Of a stretch of 64,000 nucleotides of DNA, positions 43,846 to 53,496 are shown piece by piece. The notes beneath the pieces are model-generated. The model was not told where the DNA came from. It did no database searches and saw only the letters and a list, made by a program, of their open reading frames with translations. This stretch comes from Rhizobiaceae bacterium (GTDB lineage: Bacteria; Pseudomonadota; Alphaproteobacteria; Rhizobiales; Rhizobiaceae). A program made the position numbers and the translations under genes. The number at the start of each line of letters is the position of its first letter. Within the stretch, counting starts at the first letter, position 1. Location of the stretch: NCBI GenBank assembly GCA_029233925.1, contig JARGOX010000003.1:213542-277541 (forward strand). The letters are read 5' to 3'.

Positions 43846-44817
43846 CTAACGACTTTGTTCTGTCAACCGGATGTAGGTCGTTGTAACGGTCAGGATGATC
43901 AGGCCAAACAATATCCGCCGCAGCCCTTCTGGCATCTGCAGCAGCGTCAGCAGGGTGCCGAGCACCGTCAATATCAATGCGCCAAGGATCGTCCCGGAAT
44001 AGCCGCCGCGCCCGCCGAAAATCGAGGTGCCGCCAATCACCGCAGCGGCGACCGAAGGCAACAAAAGCGGATTTACCAGGCTGAGAGACGGCGCCTTGAT
44101 CAGACCGACATAAAGCAGGCCGGTGACGCCGGCGATCAGCCCGGACAACATGTAGAGCGCCAGAAAAACCTGCCACGAGCGTACGCCTGAAATCCGTGAT
44201 GCGGTCTCATTTGACCCCAGGGCGTATAGCAGCCGTCCGAATCCGGTGCGTCGTTGCGCCCAGATAATCAGGATTGCAATCGGCACAAAAAGTATGAGTG
44301 CGTTGGGCAAACCCCATGTGCGCCCGGTGCCCAGCCATGCCAGCCCGTCAGGAATAACCGAGCCGCTGGCAATCACGAAGCGCTGGTAGACTTGCAGACA
44401 TCCGGTGGCGATCAACCCGGTACCCAGCGTCATGATCAGCGGGTGAACCCGGCACACCGCCACACCAAAACCATTGACCATACCGATCATGATCGCCGGT
44501 ATGAGACCGATGCAGATGGCCAGCGGGACACCAACGATGGGGACTTGCGTTGCCATCACAAAGGCACTGATCGTGGCCGCAACGGCTGCCGACAAATCGA
44601 TCCCGCCCGTCAGCATCGTCAAAGTCTGGCAGGCTGCAAGCATCGCCAGCGGGATGGCGAACTTGATGGTGTTTCCAATCCACCGCTCATTCACGATACC
44701 CGGACGCATGAATTCGAGCACGCCGACAAGCACCAGCAGCAGGATCAACAGCGGGACCAACGGATTGTTGCCGATGAACCGCCCGACTGACTTGAACATT
44801 GTGGTCTCAGACGTCAT
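43846..44817 (-). CDS. Sugar ABC transporter permease (RbsC type)
   Basis: An inner-membrane permease of 323 residues with about eight to ten hydrophobic segments, and the RbsC/BPD_transp_2 motifs MLTGGIDLSAAVAATISAFV (about 65-85), GVRSWQVFLALYMLSG and VIGGTSIFGGRGGYSGTILGALIL. It probably pairs with the other permease gene to form the channel. Its start overlaps the upstream permease stop as ATGA, and its stop is nine bases before the Gfo-type gene. Substrate class: ribose, xylose or inositol-like sugars. Confidence 0.9.
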   Translation of the reverse strand: MTSETTMFKSVGRFIGNNPLVPLLILLLVLVGVLEFMRPGIVNERWIGNTIKFAIPLAMLAACQTLTMLTGGIDLSAAVAATISAFVMATQVPIVGVPLAICIGLIPAIMIGMVNGFGVAVCRVHPLIMTLGTGLIATGCLQVYQRFVIASGSVIPDGLAWLGTGRTWGLPNALILFVPIAILIIWAQRRTGFGRLLYALGSNETASRISGVRSWQVFLALYMLSGLIAGVTGLLYVGLIKAPSLSLVNPLLLPSVAAAVIGGTSIFGGRGGYSGTILGALILTVLGTLLTLLQMPEGLRRILFGLIILTVTTTYIRLTEQSR

Positions 44818-45764
44818 TTATGCCTCCCCCGATAGGCGAGCACGCCGCCAAACATCACCACGACCACCATGATGGTGCCTTCCACGATGGTTGTCACATT
44901 GGGATCAACCGATAGCAGCGTGAGGTCCATGCGCACCAGTCGCAGAATGATCACGGCAATGATCGGCCCCAACAGCGCACCCTTGCCGCCGCCCAGCACA
45001 ACCCCACCCAAAACAACAGCTGCAACGCTTGCCATCAGGTAGGGACCGGGAATCGGCTCTCCATTGCCGGTGCTCATGGTCAGCGTCAGGCCGCCGATCG
45101 CTGCGAAGAGACCGCAAACCGCATAGGCCGCAATGCGCGTCCGCCCGACAGAAACACCTGATCGATAGGCGGCAAGATCATTGCTGCCAATGGCATAGAT
45201 CGACAGACCGAGTTTCGACCGCTTCAATGGAACCCAGACAGCCACCAGACAAACCGCAAGGAACACCAGCGAGCGCGGCAACCAGGGAACAATAAATGGA
45301 CCAACGATCAGCTCGCGCAGCCAGGGTGTGGCGGAACCGCCAGGCCCATTAAGGATCAATAACGCCACGCCTTCCCAGACATAAAGCATGGCCAGCGTTA
45401 CAACGATATCCGGCACCCGAGTGATGACGATCAGCGCGCCATTGATCGCCCCCATCGTCAAACCGACCAAAAGCACAATGACAACCGCAACAGCCGTCAT
45501 TCCGTCTCCGGCGCCGTCCATCAGGACAGCGGCCGTGACGCCTGCAACAGCCATCATGGAGGCCACCGACAGATCAATACCGCCGGCGATAACGACCACG
45601 GCCATCGCCGCTGTGGCAAAGGCAAAGGGCAACATTGCACGCGACAATGAATCCAGCCCGGACGTGCCAAAATCGGGCTGGATGATCTTGGTAAAGACGA
45701 ACAACAGCGCAAGAATGGCCAGGAGCCCAGCGGTCCATCCGTGCCGTAAAAACTGCCGGGTCAT
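44814..45764 (-). CDS. Sugar ABC transporter permease (second, RbsC type)
   Basis: A 316-residue membrane protein with the same architecture as its neighbour: VVIAGGIDLSVASMMAVAGV near 58-77 and VLGGVVLGGGKGALLGPIIAVIIL near 250-273 are the RbsC-family signatures. It and the following permease probably form a heterodimer served by one ATPase. ATGA overlaps with both adjacent genes show that translation is coupled across the transporter operon. Confidence 0.9.
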   Translation of the reverse strand: MTRQFLRHGWTAGLLAILALLFVFTKIIQPDFGTSGLDSLSRAMLPFAFATAAMAVVVIAGGIDLSVASMMAVAGVTAAVLMDGAGDGMTAVAVVIVLLVGLTMGAINGALIVITRVPDIVVTLAMLYVWEGVALLILNGPGGSATPWLRELIVGPFIVPWLPRSLVFLAVCLVAVWVPLKRSKLGLSIYAIGSNDLAAYRSGVSVGRTRIAAYAVCGLFAAIGGLTLTMSTGNGEPIPGPYLMASVAAVVLGGVVLGGGKGALLGPIIAVIILRLVRMDLTLLSVDPNVTTIVEGTIMVVVVMFGGVLAYRGRHK

Positions 45765-47260
45765 GCGGAGACCGCCGCAGATGCAGTCAGGCCATAGGCC
45801 GCACGCATCAAAGTCTGTTCATCAGCATCTGCCGCCTCGATGACGTCGACGACCTTGCCGTTGAAAATTACCATTGCCCGGTCGCAGGCCGCAGGCACTT
45901 CAGCCAACTCTGAGGTATAATAGAGGACTGCGGCGCCCTGTTCGGCCAGTTCGCGCACCAGCAGGTAGATCTGGCGTTTTGTCCGCACGTCGATGCCGCG
46001 GGTCGGATCAAACAGCAAAAGCGTATCCACGCCTGCGGCGATCCAGCGTCCGATGGTCACCTTTTGCTGGTTGCCGCCCGACAGGCGCTGCACTTCGCCC
46101 TGGGCGCGGGTATCAATTTGCAGCCGGTCGATGGCTTTTTTGACCGTCGCAGCCTCTTTCTTCATGCCGATTGCCCCCCATTTGGCAAAACGAGCGAGTT
46201 GCGGGAGTGCGATGTTTTCATGCACGGATCGTTCCATCAAAAGTCCGTCTGCCCGGTCGCCCGGCACAAAGGACAGACCCGCCGCAATTGCATCAGCAGG
46301 ATGGTTGAAACTGACGGTCTTGCCGTCCAGCGCGATCGTGCCGGCGGTAGGACTGTCCATGCCGGCAAGAACGTCAAACAGCTGATCCTGTCCCTGCCCC
46401 TCCAGTGCCACGACACCCAGCACTTCACCCCTGTAAAGATCGAGCGAAACATCCTGCAGTTTTGTCCCTGCGGCCAGATTGCGAACCGTGACACGCGGCA
46501 TGCCTTCGGGGCGGTGCGCGGCAGTGCTGGTGCGTGTCGGATCCTTGTCCAGAACCGCCCCCAGCATCAACTCAACGACTTTTTCCTCAACGCCGGGCGT
46601 GATCGGCAGATCACCGACCGTTGCACCATCCCGCAGCACAGTGGCCCTGTCGCAAATCTCGGCGATTTCGGAAAAGCGGTGTGAAATATAGATGACGGAC
46701 TGGCCTGCATCCGCCTGTTTGCGCACGGTGTCCAGCACCTTTTCCACAAGGTCAGTGGGCAATGCCGCGGTCATTTCATCAAGCAGTAGAACATCCGGTT
46801 TGACAGCCAGCGCACGTGCCAGATCAAGAATGCGCAGGGTCGCAAGAGGCAGTGCGCTGATCATGTCGTCCAGGTGCAAACCATCAATGCCAAGTTCGTG
46901 GACCCAGTGCTGAAAATCGGCCACCGGCGTGTCCCCAAGGCGCAGATTATCCGCAATGCTCAGATCAGGAATAAGCGATGGTTCCTGGTAGACCGGCACA
47001 AGGCCGGAACGCCGCGCCTCTGCCGGTGATCCCACCCGGCGTTCGGTGCCCCGGATACGCACGTGTCCAGTGTCCGGCTTCAGGGCGCCGGTCAGAATCT
47101 TGACAAAGGTCGATTTGCCGGCCCCATTCGCCCCCATCAAGGCAACAATCTGCCCCGCCGAAATGGTCAGCGACGCGTCCTCGAGTGCCACAACTGCGCC
47201 AAAACGTTTTGAAACGCCCTTCGCATCCAAAAGCGGCGTTTGTGCCTGCTGATCCGTCAT
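45761..47260 (-). CDS. Sugar ABC transporter ATPase (RbsA/XylG type)
   Basis: A two-domain ATPase of 499 residues. Domain one has Walker A GANGAGKST, Walker B LLLDEMTAALP and the H-loop YISHRF. Domain two has a degenerate P-loop (ALEGQGQDQL) but an intact signature, LSGGNQQKVTIGRWIA, then LLLFDPTRGID. This asymmetry is normal for the monosaccharide CUT2 class. I chose the ATG at 47260 with AGAGG upstream; the longer frame lacks a site. It overlaps the permease start by four bases. Confidence 0.92.
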   Translation of the reverse strand: MTDQQAQTPLLDAKGVSKRFGAVVALEDASLTISAGQIVALMGANGAGKSTFVKILTGALKPDTGHVRIRGTERRVGSPAEARRSGLVPVYQEPSLIPDLSIADNLRLGDTPVADFQHWVHELGIDGLHLDDMISALPLATLRILDLARALAVKPDVLLLDEMTAALPTDLVEKVLDTVRKQADAGQSVIYISHRFSEIAEICDRATVLRDGATVGDLPITPGVEEKVVELMLGAVLDKDPTRTSTAAHRPEGMPRVTVRNLAAGTKLQDVSLDLYRGEVLGVVALEGQGQDQLFDVLAGMDSPTAGTIALDGKTVSFNHPADAIAAGLSFVPGDRADGLLMERSVHENIALPQLARFAKWGAIGMKKEAATVKKAIDRLQIDTRAQGEVQRLSGGNQQKVTIGRWIAAGVDTLLLFDPTRGIDVRTKRQIYLLVRELAEQGAAVLYYTSELAEVPAACDRAMVIFNGKVVDVIEAADADEQTLMRAAYGLTASAAVSA

Positions 47261-47315
47261 ACATGCCTCTGCCCGGTAGGAATGGGCCCCGACCAATGCC
47301 GGGGCCCAGACTGTC

Positions 47316-48347
47316 TTATTCGCCTGGACCTTTGCAGGCGATAATTTCATCCATCGAATAGTCTGTCCAACCGGGAATCTGCACCGAAACGGGCCATTCA
47401 GGATCAAGGTTGGGGTTTTGGGCAGCGGCGATCAAAGCCTTGCCTTCGGGATCATTGTTGGCCCAGATCGACGGGTCAACAAGCACGGTATTGCTCTCCG
47501 GCATTTTGCCATCAAGGATCTGCAGCGCCAGTGTCACGCCCGCACCACCGATTGAACCGGGGTTGGTGACAGCGGCGCCAGTGAAGCCTTCCACTGTGGC
47601 CAATTGCCCGACAAAACCGGCGTTATCGGCGCCAACAATGGGAACAAGCGGCACATCGGATTCGATAAATGCATCGACGATCACATTGTCGATCCCGCTG
47701 GTCCAGACACCATCCACCGGCAAACCGGTCGACAGGTAATCAAGGATCTGCTGCTTGCCCTGATCCTGCTGCCAGCCGGTAAAGACTTCATGCACGATCT
47801 TGATGTCGGGGTATTCTTCCATTGCGCGTTTGAAACCGGTATCGCGGTCATTGTCCGCCCCTGCACCGGCAGCCCCGCGCATATAGACCACACTGCCCGA
47901 ACCGCCGAGCTGCTCGAACAGCCATTTGGCGCCAAGATAGGCATATTCTTCCTGATTGTTGGAAAGCACATAGGCCCCTTCAGCAGAAACCGCCTGATCG
48001 ACTGCCACAACAACAATGCCTGCAGCGATGGCTTCTTCAATGGCGGCGTTCACGCCATCAGAGTTGGACGGGTTGAGAACGATGGCATCCACGCCCGCCT
48101 GGATCAGGTTGCGCATATCTTCCAACTGGCCGGTTGCATCGGTATTGCGGTGCGCAATATTCAGGCTGTCGACCTTGCCCGATACCAGCGCCTGCGCTTT
48201 CATTGCGCAAACCATTTCCTCACGCCATCCATTGCCCTGGACGGTATTGGAAATCCCGATTGTATAGCCATCAGCAGCCATTGCCGAACCGACAAAGCCG
48301 CCGGCCAACAACGCGACCGCTGCAACCTGTGTTAGTAATTTCCTCAT
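47316..48347 (-). CDS. Sugar ABC transporter substrate-binding protein (RbsB type)
   Basis: Periplasmic binding protein of 343 residues with a signal peptide (1-24, ending GSAMA). The type I fold is seen in IGISNTVQGNGWREEMVCAMKAQA, IVLNPSNSDGVNAAIEEAIAAG and VVAVDQAVSAEGAYVLSNNQ. It is the first transporter gene of the operon, 56 bases before the ATPase, a spacing that allows more binding protein to be made. The ligand is likely a monosaccharide or cyclitol but cannot be named. Confidence 0.92.
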   Translation of the reverse strand: MRKLLTQVAAVALLAGGFVGSAMAADGYTIGISNTVQGNGWREEMVCAMKAQALVSGKVDSLNIAHRNTDATGQLEDMRNLIQAGVDAIVLNPSNSDGVNAAIEEAIAAGIVVVAVDQAVSAEGAYVLSNNQEEYAYLGAKWLFEQLGGSGSVVYMRGAAGAGADNDRDTGFKRAMEEYPDIKIVHEVFTGWQQDQGKQQILDYLSTGLPVDGVWTSGIDNVIVDAFIESDVPLVPIVGADNAGFVGQLATVEGFTGAAVTNPGSIGGAGVTLALQILDGKMPESNTVLVDPSIWANNDPEGKALIAAAQNPNLDPEWPVSVQIPGWTDYSMDEIIACKGPGE

Positions 48348-48390
48348 GGTTCTTCCTCCGTTTGGGTTAATCTTGCAGTTTATTCTGCCC

Positions 48391-49302
48391 CTATTTGATG
48401 TAGGGGCTCAGAATGTCGCGGGCGAGGCAGAAGCCCCGTTTGATTTTTTTATCAGTCCCTTCAAAATCGCGGTCTTCGTGTTCAATGATGATCGGGCCGT
48501 CATAACCAACGCGGTAAAGCTGACCAAAGAAATCGCTCCAATCGACATCACCCAAACCACAAAGGCGCGGCACCTGCCACCCCATACCTGCCGACAATAT
48601 GCCCCGCTCATAAAGTCCATCACGATCGATCATCAGATCTTTGGCGTGAACATGAGCGAAACGGGCACCGAATTCGCGAATAAACCGCCCCTGATCGATC
48701 ATCTGAAGCACCAGATGCGAGGGATCAAAATTCATACCGACCCCATCCCAGGTCTCCAGAATACGCCGCCAGATGAGCGGACTATAGGCGATGTTATGGC
48801 CGCCTGGCCATTCATCGTTTGAAAAGATCATCGGGCAGTTTTCAAAGGCCAGCGTCACACCGCTGTCAGCCGCATGTTTGACGATATCGGGAAAAATAGC
48901 CGTGGCACGGGTCCAGTTGTCATCAACGGTCAATGCCCGATCCCCGCCGACAAAGGTGTTGACCACCTTCACACCCATCACACCGGCCGCCGTAATCACT
49001 TTTTTCAGATGCGCGATCACCGCATCACGGTGATCTGCCTCCGCATGCAGCGGGTTGGGGTAATAGCCCAGAGCGGAAATACTGATGCCCTTGTCTGCCA
49101 ATGCACCGATGATCTCGCTGCCCTGCGTGCGCGTCAGACCCTCGACGTTGATATGGCTTGTTCCGGCATAGCGGCGTTTCTCCCCGCCGGACGCAGGCCA
49201 GCACGCGACCTCAAGCGCCGACATGCCATTTGCGGCAGTCCAGTCGGCCACGTCCATAAGATCTGTGTCCTCGAAAGGTGCGGTCAGCAATCCCAGTTTC
49301 AT
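48391..49302 (-). CDS. Sugar phosphate isomerase/epimerase (xylose isomerase-like TIM barrel)
   Basis: A 303-residue AP-endonuclease-2-type TIM-barrel protein. Metal-ligand residues are visible in TLAFENCPMIFSNDE (glutamate), GVGMNFDPSHLVLQMID (aspartate/histidine), RFAHVHAKDL and PIIIEHEDRDFEGTDKKI. Family members isomerise or epimerise keto-sugars, often next to Gfo/Idh/MocA dehydrogenases, as here on both sides of the transporter. It lies 12 bases after the second dehydrogenase gene. Substrate unknown. Confidence 0.88.
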   Translation of the reverse strand: MKLGLLTAPFEDTDLMDVADWTAANGMSALEVACWPASGGEKRRYAGTSHINVEGLTRTQGSEIIGALADKGISISALGYYPNPLHAEADHRDAVIAHLKKVITAAGVMGVKVVNTFVGGDRALTVDDNWTRATAIFPDIVKHAADSGVTLAFENCPMIFSNDEWPGGHNIAYSPLIWRRILETWDGVGMNFDPSHLVLQMIDQGRFIREFGARFAHVHAKDLMIDRDGLYERGILSAGMGWQVPRLCGLGDVDWSDFFGQLYRVGYDGPIIIEHEDRDFEGTDKKIKRGFCLARDILSPYIK

Positions 49303-49314
49303 CTGACTTGTCTC

Positions 49315-50460
49315 CTAAACATCGACCCAGCCACCCTTTTTGTCGCTGGTCAAAACGGCATCACAGACACGCATTTCATAGTGTCCATCATCAAAGCTTG
49401 CATAGGTCGCGGATGCTGAGCGCTGCCCCGCAGCCGCATCCTTATAGACCTGCCGAAACAGTGCAAAGAAGCTGTCGGCAAAACCTTCCACATGCCCGCC
49501 CGGCAGGCTGGCGGCGGCGGCACCGGTGGCATTCATCAAAGCCGCATCGCGCTGCAGGATCTGGTTGGGTGCATCACGATGCCCGATGAACAGATGATCA
49601 GGGGTCTCGCTGTCCCACGCGGCAGACGCCCGAGACCCGGCGATATCCCATTGCAGCGAATTCTTGCGGCCCATATTGATCTGGCTGGTGGACATCACAC
49701 CTTTGGCTCCGCCATCAAAACGCAGCATGATGATTGCCGCATCATCGGTTTCTATGGTGCGGGTTTCCGTGTCGCCAGTGGCCTGGGAAAAGGTCGCAAC
49801 AGGGCCGACCGGTTTTTCACGCGTCGGAATGAATGTCGTCAGATCAGCAAGAACGGAACAGACCTTCTGTCCCGCGATAAAACTGGTCAGGTCAATCCAA
49901 TGGGTACCAATATCCCCGACCGAGCGCAGCGCGCCGCCCTCATCCGTTTCCAGTCGCCAATTCCAGTCTGTCGATTTGGCAAGCCAGTCCTGATGATAGT
50001 GACCGGTGATGAACCGTATATCACCAAGATCGCCGTCCCGGACCATGCCCTGCGCGTGCTGGTTCAGCGGATAGAACCGTATGTTGTAGCAGACGGCGCA
50101 GACCCGGCCGCTGGCCTTTGCAAGTTCAACCATCTCCGCCGATTGCGCCGCAGTCATCGCCAACGGTTTTTCACAAATCACGTGTTTGCCAGCCGCCAGG
50201 ATTGCCTTGACCTGAGGGTAGTGCAGATGATTGGGCGAGGTGACATGCACCACATCGACACTTTCATCGGCCAGAAGTTCATCGAGGCTGGCATAAGCAT
50301 GACCAACCCCCATCGTGGCAGCGCCTTCTGCGCCCCGCTGCGGGCTTGATCCCAGAACGCCGCGCACGTCTGCGCCGAGGCGGCGCAAAGCCCAGGTGTG
50401 GACGGTGCCGATAAAACCCGTGCCGATGATGGCAGCACCCATAGTTCTGAAATCAGTCAT
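49315..50460 (-). CDS. Gfo/Idh/MocA-family oxidoreductase (second)
   Basis: A 381-residue dehydrogenase with an N-terminal Rossmann motif (AAIIGTGFIGTVHTWALRRLGA, about 8-29), the catalytic EKP loop HVICEKPLAMTAAQSAEM and the C-terminal GFO_IDH_MocA_C domain containing DIGTHWIDLTSFI. It is probably cytosolic and NAD-linked, oxidising a cyclitol or sugar of the same pathway as the neighbouring isomerase. It follows the SDR gene by 27 bases. Together with the downstream Gfo-type gene this operon has two such dehydrogenases. Confidence 0.9.
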   Translation of the reverse strand: MTDFRTMGAAIIGTGFIGTVHTWALRRLGADVRGVLGSSPQRGAEGAATMGVGHAYASLDELLADESVDVVHVTSPNHLHYPQVKAILAAGKHVICEKPLAMTAAQSAEMVELAKASGRVCAVCYNIRFYPLNQHAQGMVRDGDLGDIRFITGHYHQDWLAKSTDWNWRLETDEGGALRSVGDIGTHWIDLTSFIAGQKVCSVLADLTTFIPTREKPVGPVATFSQATGDTETRTIETDDAAIIMLRFDGGAKGVMSTSQINMGRKNSLQWDIAGSRASAAWDSETPDHLFIGHRDAPNQILQRDAALMNATGAAAASLPGGHVEGFADSFFALFRQVYKDAAAGQRSASATYASFDDGHYEMRVCDAVLTSDKKGGWVDV

Positions 50461-50487
50461 TTTTCAAGGATTCCCCTCGTCACAGCA

Positions 50488-51201
50488 TCACGCAACAGAA
50501 TAGCCGCCGTCAACCGGGATGCACGCACCGGTGATGAATTGTGCAGAGTCTGATGCCAGAAACAGTGTCGCTCCGGCAATATCCTCCGGCTGTCCCCAGC
50601 GCCCCAGCGGCGTACGCGCATTGACATTGGCCACATGCACCGGATCGGTCCGGCTTCTTGCCGATTGGGCCGTGACAATGAATCCCGGCGCGATGGCATT
50701 GACCCGGATCTTGTCCGCCGCCCAGGCAATCGCCAGCGATTTGGTCAGTTGTGTTACAGCAGCCTTGCTTGCGCCGTAGGCCGGATTTTTGGGGCTTCCG
50801 AACTGGGCATACATGGACGCAATATTGATCAGACTGCCGCCCTGCCTGGAAAGAAGCCCGTGAAACGCTTCTGCCACGCGGAAGGTGCCGTGCAGGTTGA
50901 CATCCACAACCTTTTCAAAAAAAGCCGGGTCCATTTCCTCGCCACGGGCGGTGATCGCGGCTCCGTTGATCAGAATGTCGAGTCTTGATGTCTTTGCTGC
51001 CAATGCAACGACAGCCGCCGCATCGGTGACATCAAGCTGGTGGTAGATGAAGGCATCACGATCCTCAGGTGCAGGCTGATCCTCCACCCCGGTTATGGCA
51101 ACCTCGGCGCCTGCCTGTTTGAAGGCCCTTGCGATGGCCGCACCGATTCCGGCCTTGCTGGCTCCGACAACAAGCACGTGTTTATCCGCGAAATCAAACA
51201 T
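50488..51201 (-). CDS. SDR-family oxidoreductase of the sugar operon
   Basis: A 237-residue short-chain dehydrogenase with VVGASKAGIGAAIA (10-23; the usual TGG is changed to GAS), INGAA near 84-88, and the catalytic serine and YGASKAAV. It ends in VDGGYSVA. Its start overlaps the upstream SDR stop as TGATG, so the two SDRs are translationally linked and possibly act in sequence. Substrate is a sugar, polyol or their lactone by context. Confidence 0.87.
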   Translation of the reverse strand: MFDFADKHVLVVGASKAGIGAAIARAFKQAGAEVAITGVEDQPAPEDRDAFIYHQLDVTDAAAVVALAAKTSRLDILINGAAITARGEEMDPAFFEKVVDVNLHGTFRVAEAFHGLLSRQGGSLINIASMYAQFGSPKNPAYGASKAAVTQLTKSLAIAWAADKIRVNAIAPGFIVTAQSARSRTDPVHVANVNARTPLGRWGQPEDIAGATLFLASDSAQFITGACIPVDGGYSVA

Positions 51202-51977
51202 CAGGCTGGTGCCCCCGTTACATGTTGTTCCAGGTCCAGTGCCAAACCTGTCATTGGTGCAGACACGTCACTGAGAAGATAAATGGCAAGCCGCGCCGCG
51301 TCCTCGGCCCTGATCAGTTGACCAAGTGGCAGCCGCGCCGCTGCTTCGGCGGCCCAGGCCTCACCGCGCGCCATGGTCACTGATTGCATCTGATGCTCAT
51401 GGGGCGTGTTGACCCAGCCAAGATTGATACCGTTGACGCGGATGCGATCTGACAAATGGGCATGGGCGGCATTTTTGGTCAATGTCGACAATGCCCCTTT
51501 GCTTGCCGCGTAAATTGCCAGCTCCGGCGTACCACAATGCGCGTTCATCGACAGTATATTGACGATTGCGCCCGGCGATTTGCGGGCCAGCATGTCCTGC
51601 ACGCTCGCCTGCATCAAGAAGAAAGCGGCCCTTGCGTTAATGGCGAAGATGTCGTCCCAGTCTTCGACAGATCCATCGCGAACGCCGCCACGAGTCGTCA
51701 AACCCGCCGCGTTCACCAGGCCATCTATCCGTCCAAACGCCGCAATCGCTGCCTCCGCAACGTGTTTCGGTGCCGCCCGATCAGCCAGATCAGCGACACA
51801 GGTGCGCACGACTTGAGCAGGAAACCTTTCACGCATGCGCGCCAGTCCCGCAGCGTCCTTATCCGCCAGCAGCAACCCCACGGCTCCAGCCTCTGCTGCC
51901 GCCTCGGCGATGGCTGCGCCGATCCCGCTGGCAGCACCTGTCACCAGGATGACCTTGTCCGTCAGCCCTACGATCAT
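51201..51977 (-). CDS. SDR-family oxidoreductase, first gene of the sugar operon
   Basis: A 258-residue short-chain dehydrogenase with TGAASGIGA (13-21), VNAAG near 88-92 and YAASKGALSTL for the catalytic Tyr-Lys. The C-terminus MTGLALDLEQHVTGAPA departs from the standard VDGG ending. It begins the leftward unit that runs without large gaps from here to 42761: two SDRs, dehydrogenase, isomerase, transporter and dehydrogenase. A divergent LacI-type regulator lies upstream. Confidence 0.86.
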   Translation of the reverse strand: MIVGLTDKVILVTGAASGIGAAIAEAAAEAGAVGLLLADKDAAGLARMRERFPAQVVRTCVADLADRAAPKHVAEAAIAAFGRIDGLVNAAGLTTRGGVRDGSVEDWDDIFAINARAAFFLMQASVQDMLARKSPGAIVNILSMNAHCGTPELAIYAASKGALSTLTKNAAHAHLSDRIRVNGINLGWVNTPHEHQMQSVTMARGEAWAAEAAARLPLGQLIRAEDAARLAIYLLSDVSAPMTGLALDLEQHVTGAPA

Positions 51978-52401
51978 GCACCGCCCCCTGCAAATCCAGG
52001 CCCTTCGTGATCACCAGAGAGCGCCTCTTTGCGAGCAGGTGCATGAACCGGAGCACTGATTGCCAGCGAGCCGCCGAGGGATGGGTGCCGACTACAGATC
52101 GCTGAACGCCAAGCAAAGGCACGGTCGCCAGCGTCGCGCGCGAATTTTTCAGACCGAACCGATTGTGAAAGGGGCGAATGAGATTCGCCGTATAGTGTCG
52201 CCATCGCCATCCTCCCTCTTCGTCCCAGCGCTGTTCCCGGATAAGGCTTGGAGCCAAATACATCATGAGTCAATCATATTCAGATGTTTTTTGATGTGTT
52301 TTTGATTCTTTTATACCAATATCCGCAGGTGATCCTATAATTGACATTACCTTTCCGATCTGAAATACCTCATTTTACCTCAATCCTTGATTGTGAACGC
52401 C
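51978..52401. other. Divergent regulatory region between SDR operon and LacI gene
   Basis: No gene seen in 424 bases. It contains TTGACA at 52341-52346, a possible -35 element for the LacI gene, and a near-palindrome with a GATC centre at 52352-52365 (TTTCcGATCtGAAA). Leftward promoter elements could not be picked out with confidence. Confidence 0.45.
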
Positions 52402-53409
52402 ATGTCCAATCCCACCCTCGCCGACGTTGCAGTGCATGCAGAAGTGTCTCTGGCGACCGTGGATCGTGTTTTACATGATCGGCCGGGCGTCAGTGAACGC
52501 ATGAAGCGGCGGGTTTTCAAAGCAGCATCCCAGATTGGCTATCTTGAAATAAAGGCGGATCTGCCAAGAGCCGTTCGCTTGGCCTTCATTCTGCCCGAAG
52601 GCACCAATACGTTCGTGCATGAGCTTGCCCGACATGTCGAAGAGCAGGCCGAGCTTATGCAGCAGGTCAGCGCGACCGTGGAACTGGTGCGCGGATTCGA
52701 TCCCGTCGCACTGGTCGAAAAATTCACATCCCTGCGCCATCGCGTCGATGGCATTGCAATGCTGGCCGTCGATCATCCCATCGTCCGCGAAGCCCTCAGA
52801 GGCCTCGTGTCGGCAGGCATGGCCGTTGCCACCATTGGCTCTGATGTCAGAACAGTTGACCATCTTGGTTATATCGGGATCGACGATATGCAGGCCGGCC
52901 GCATGGCCGGTTACCTGATTGGTCGATTGACCCGTGACCGACCCGGCAAGGTCGCGTTTTTTGCCGGATCACTCTCCTACAGGGGGCATCAGGAACGCGA
53001 AATGGGCTTTCGCCAGATCCTGCGCGAAGAATTCCCCGACCTTGAGGTCGTGGCCCATCGAGAGGTGCAGGACCGCCGTGCGATTGCCGAGATTGCAATG
53101 ACTGAAATTATCGAACAGCACCCCGACCTGGATGCTGTCTACAATGCTGGTGGAGGGACGGCCGGGATCGCCACCGTGCTTGAACGGACAGGACGCGCCA
53201 AGGAAATCATCTTTATCGCCCATGATCTGACCGATGGAAACAAGAGCCTTTTGCTGCATGGCACGCTGGACGCACTGATTGATCAGAACGCACGTTTGGA
53301 AGTCCGCGAAGCACTGACAACACTGGTTCATGAAGTCAGAGGCGTTCCCTATCGCATGGTGCCTCCACGGTTGCAGATCGTCTTTCGGGAAAACCTGCCA
53401 AGCGAATGA
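52402..53409 (+). CDS. LacI-family regulator
   Basis: A 335-residue LacI-type repressor. The helix-turn-helix (TLADVAVHAEVSLATVDRVL, about 4-23) and hinge (RRVFKAASQIGY) are followed by a sugar-binding periplasmic-type domain with GIDDMQAGRMAGYLIG and AVYNAGGGTAGIATVL. The ATG at 52402 fits the HTH; an upstream TTG does not. It diverges from the SDR-transporter operon and should sense the sugar that the operon carries. It may also control uxuBA just downstream. Confidence 0.88.
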   Translation: MSNPTLADVAVHAEVSLATVDRVLHDRPGVSERMKRRVFKAASQIGYLEIKADLPRAVRLAFILPEGTNTFVHELARHVEEQAELMQQVSATVELVRGFDPVALVEKFTSLRHRVDGIAMLAVDHPIVREALRGLVSAGMAVATIGSDVRTVDHLGYIGIDDMQAGRMAGYLIGRLTRDRPGKVAFFAGSLSYRGHQEREMGFRQILREEFPDLEVVAHREVQDRRAIAEIAMTEIIEQHPDLDAVYNAGGGTAGIATVLERTGRAKEIIFIAHDLTDGNKSLLLHGTLDALIDQNARLEVREALTTLVHEVRGVPYRMVPPRLQIVFRENLPSE

Positions 53410-53496
53410 CAGCAACATTCTCTGTATCCAATGGCCCCTTTTCTCCATGATTCAGTGGATCCTGGCGGACAGCACTCCTGGAGTTTAAAACATCCG

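Noticed and set aside
52341..52370. Sigma-70 promoter for the LacI gene
   Set aside because: TTGACA is present at 52341-52346, but the -10 region at the right distance is poor, so it is not listed as a feature on its own.
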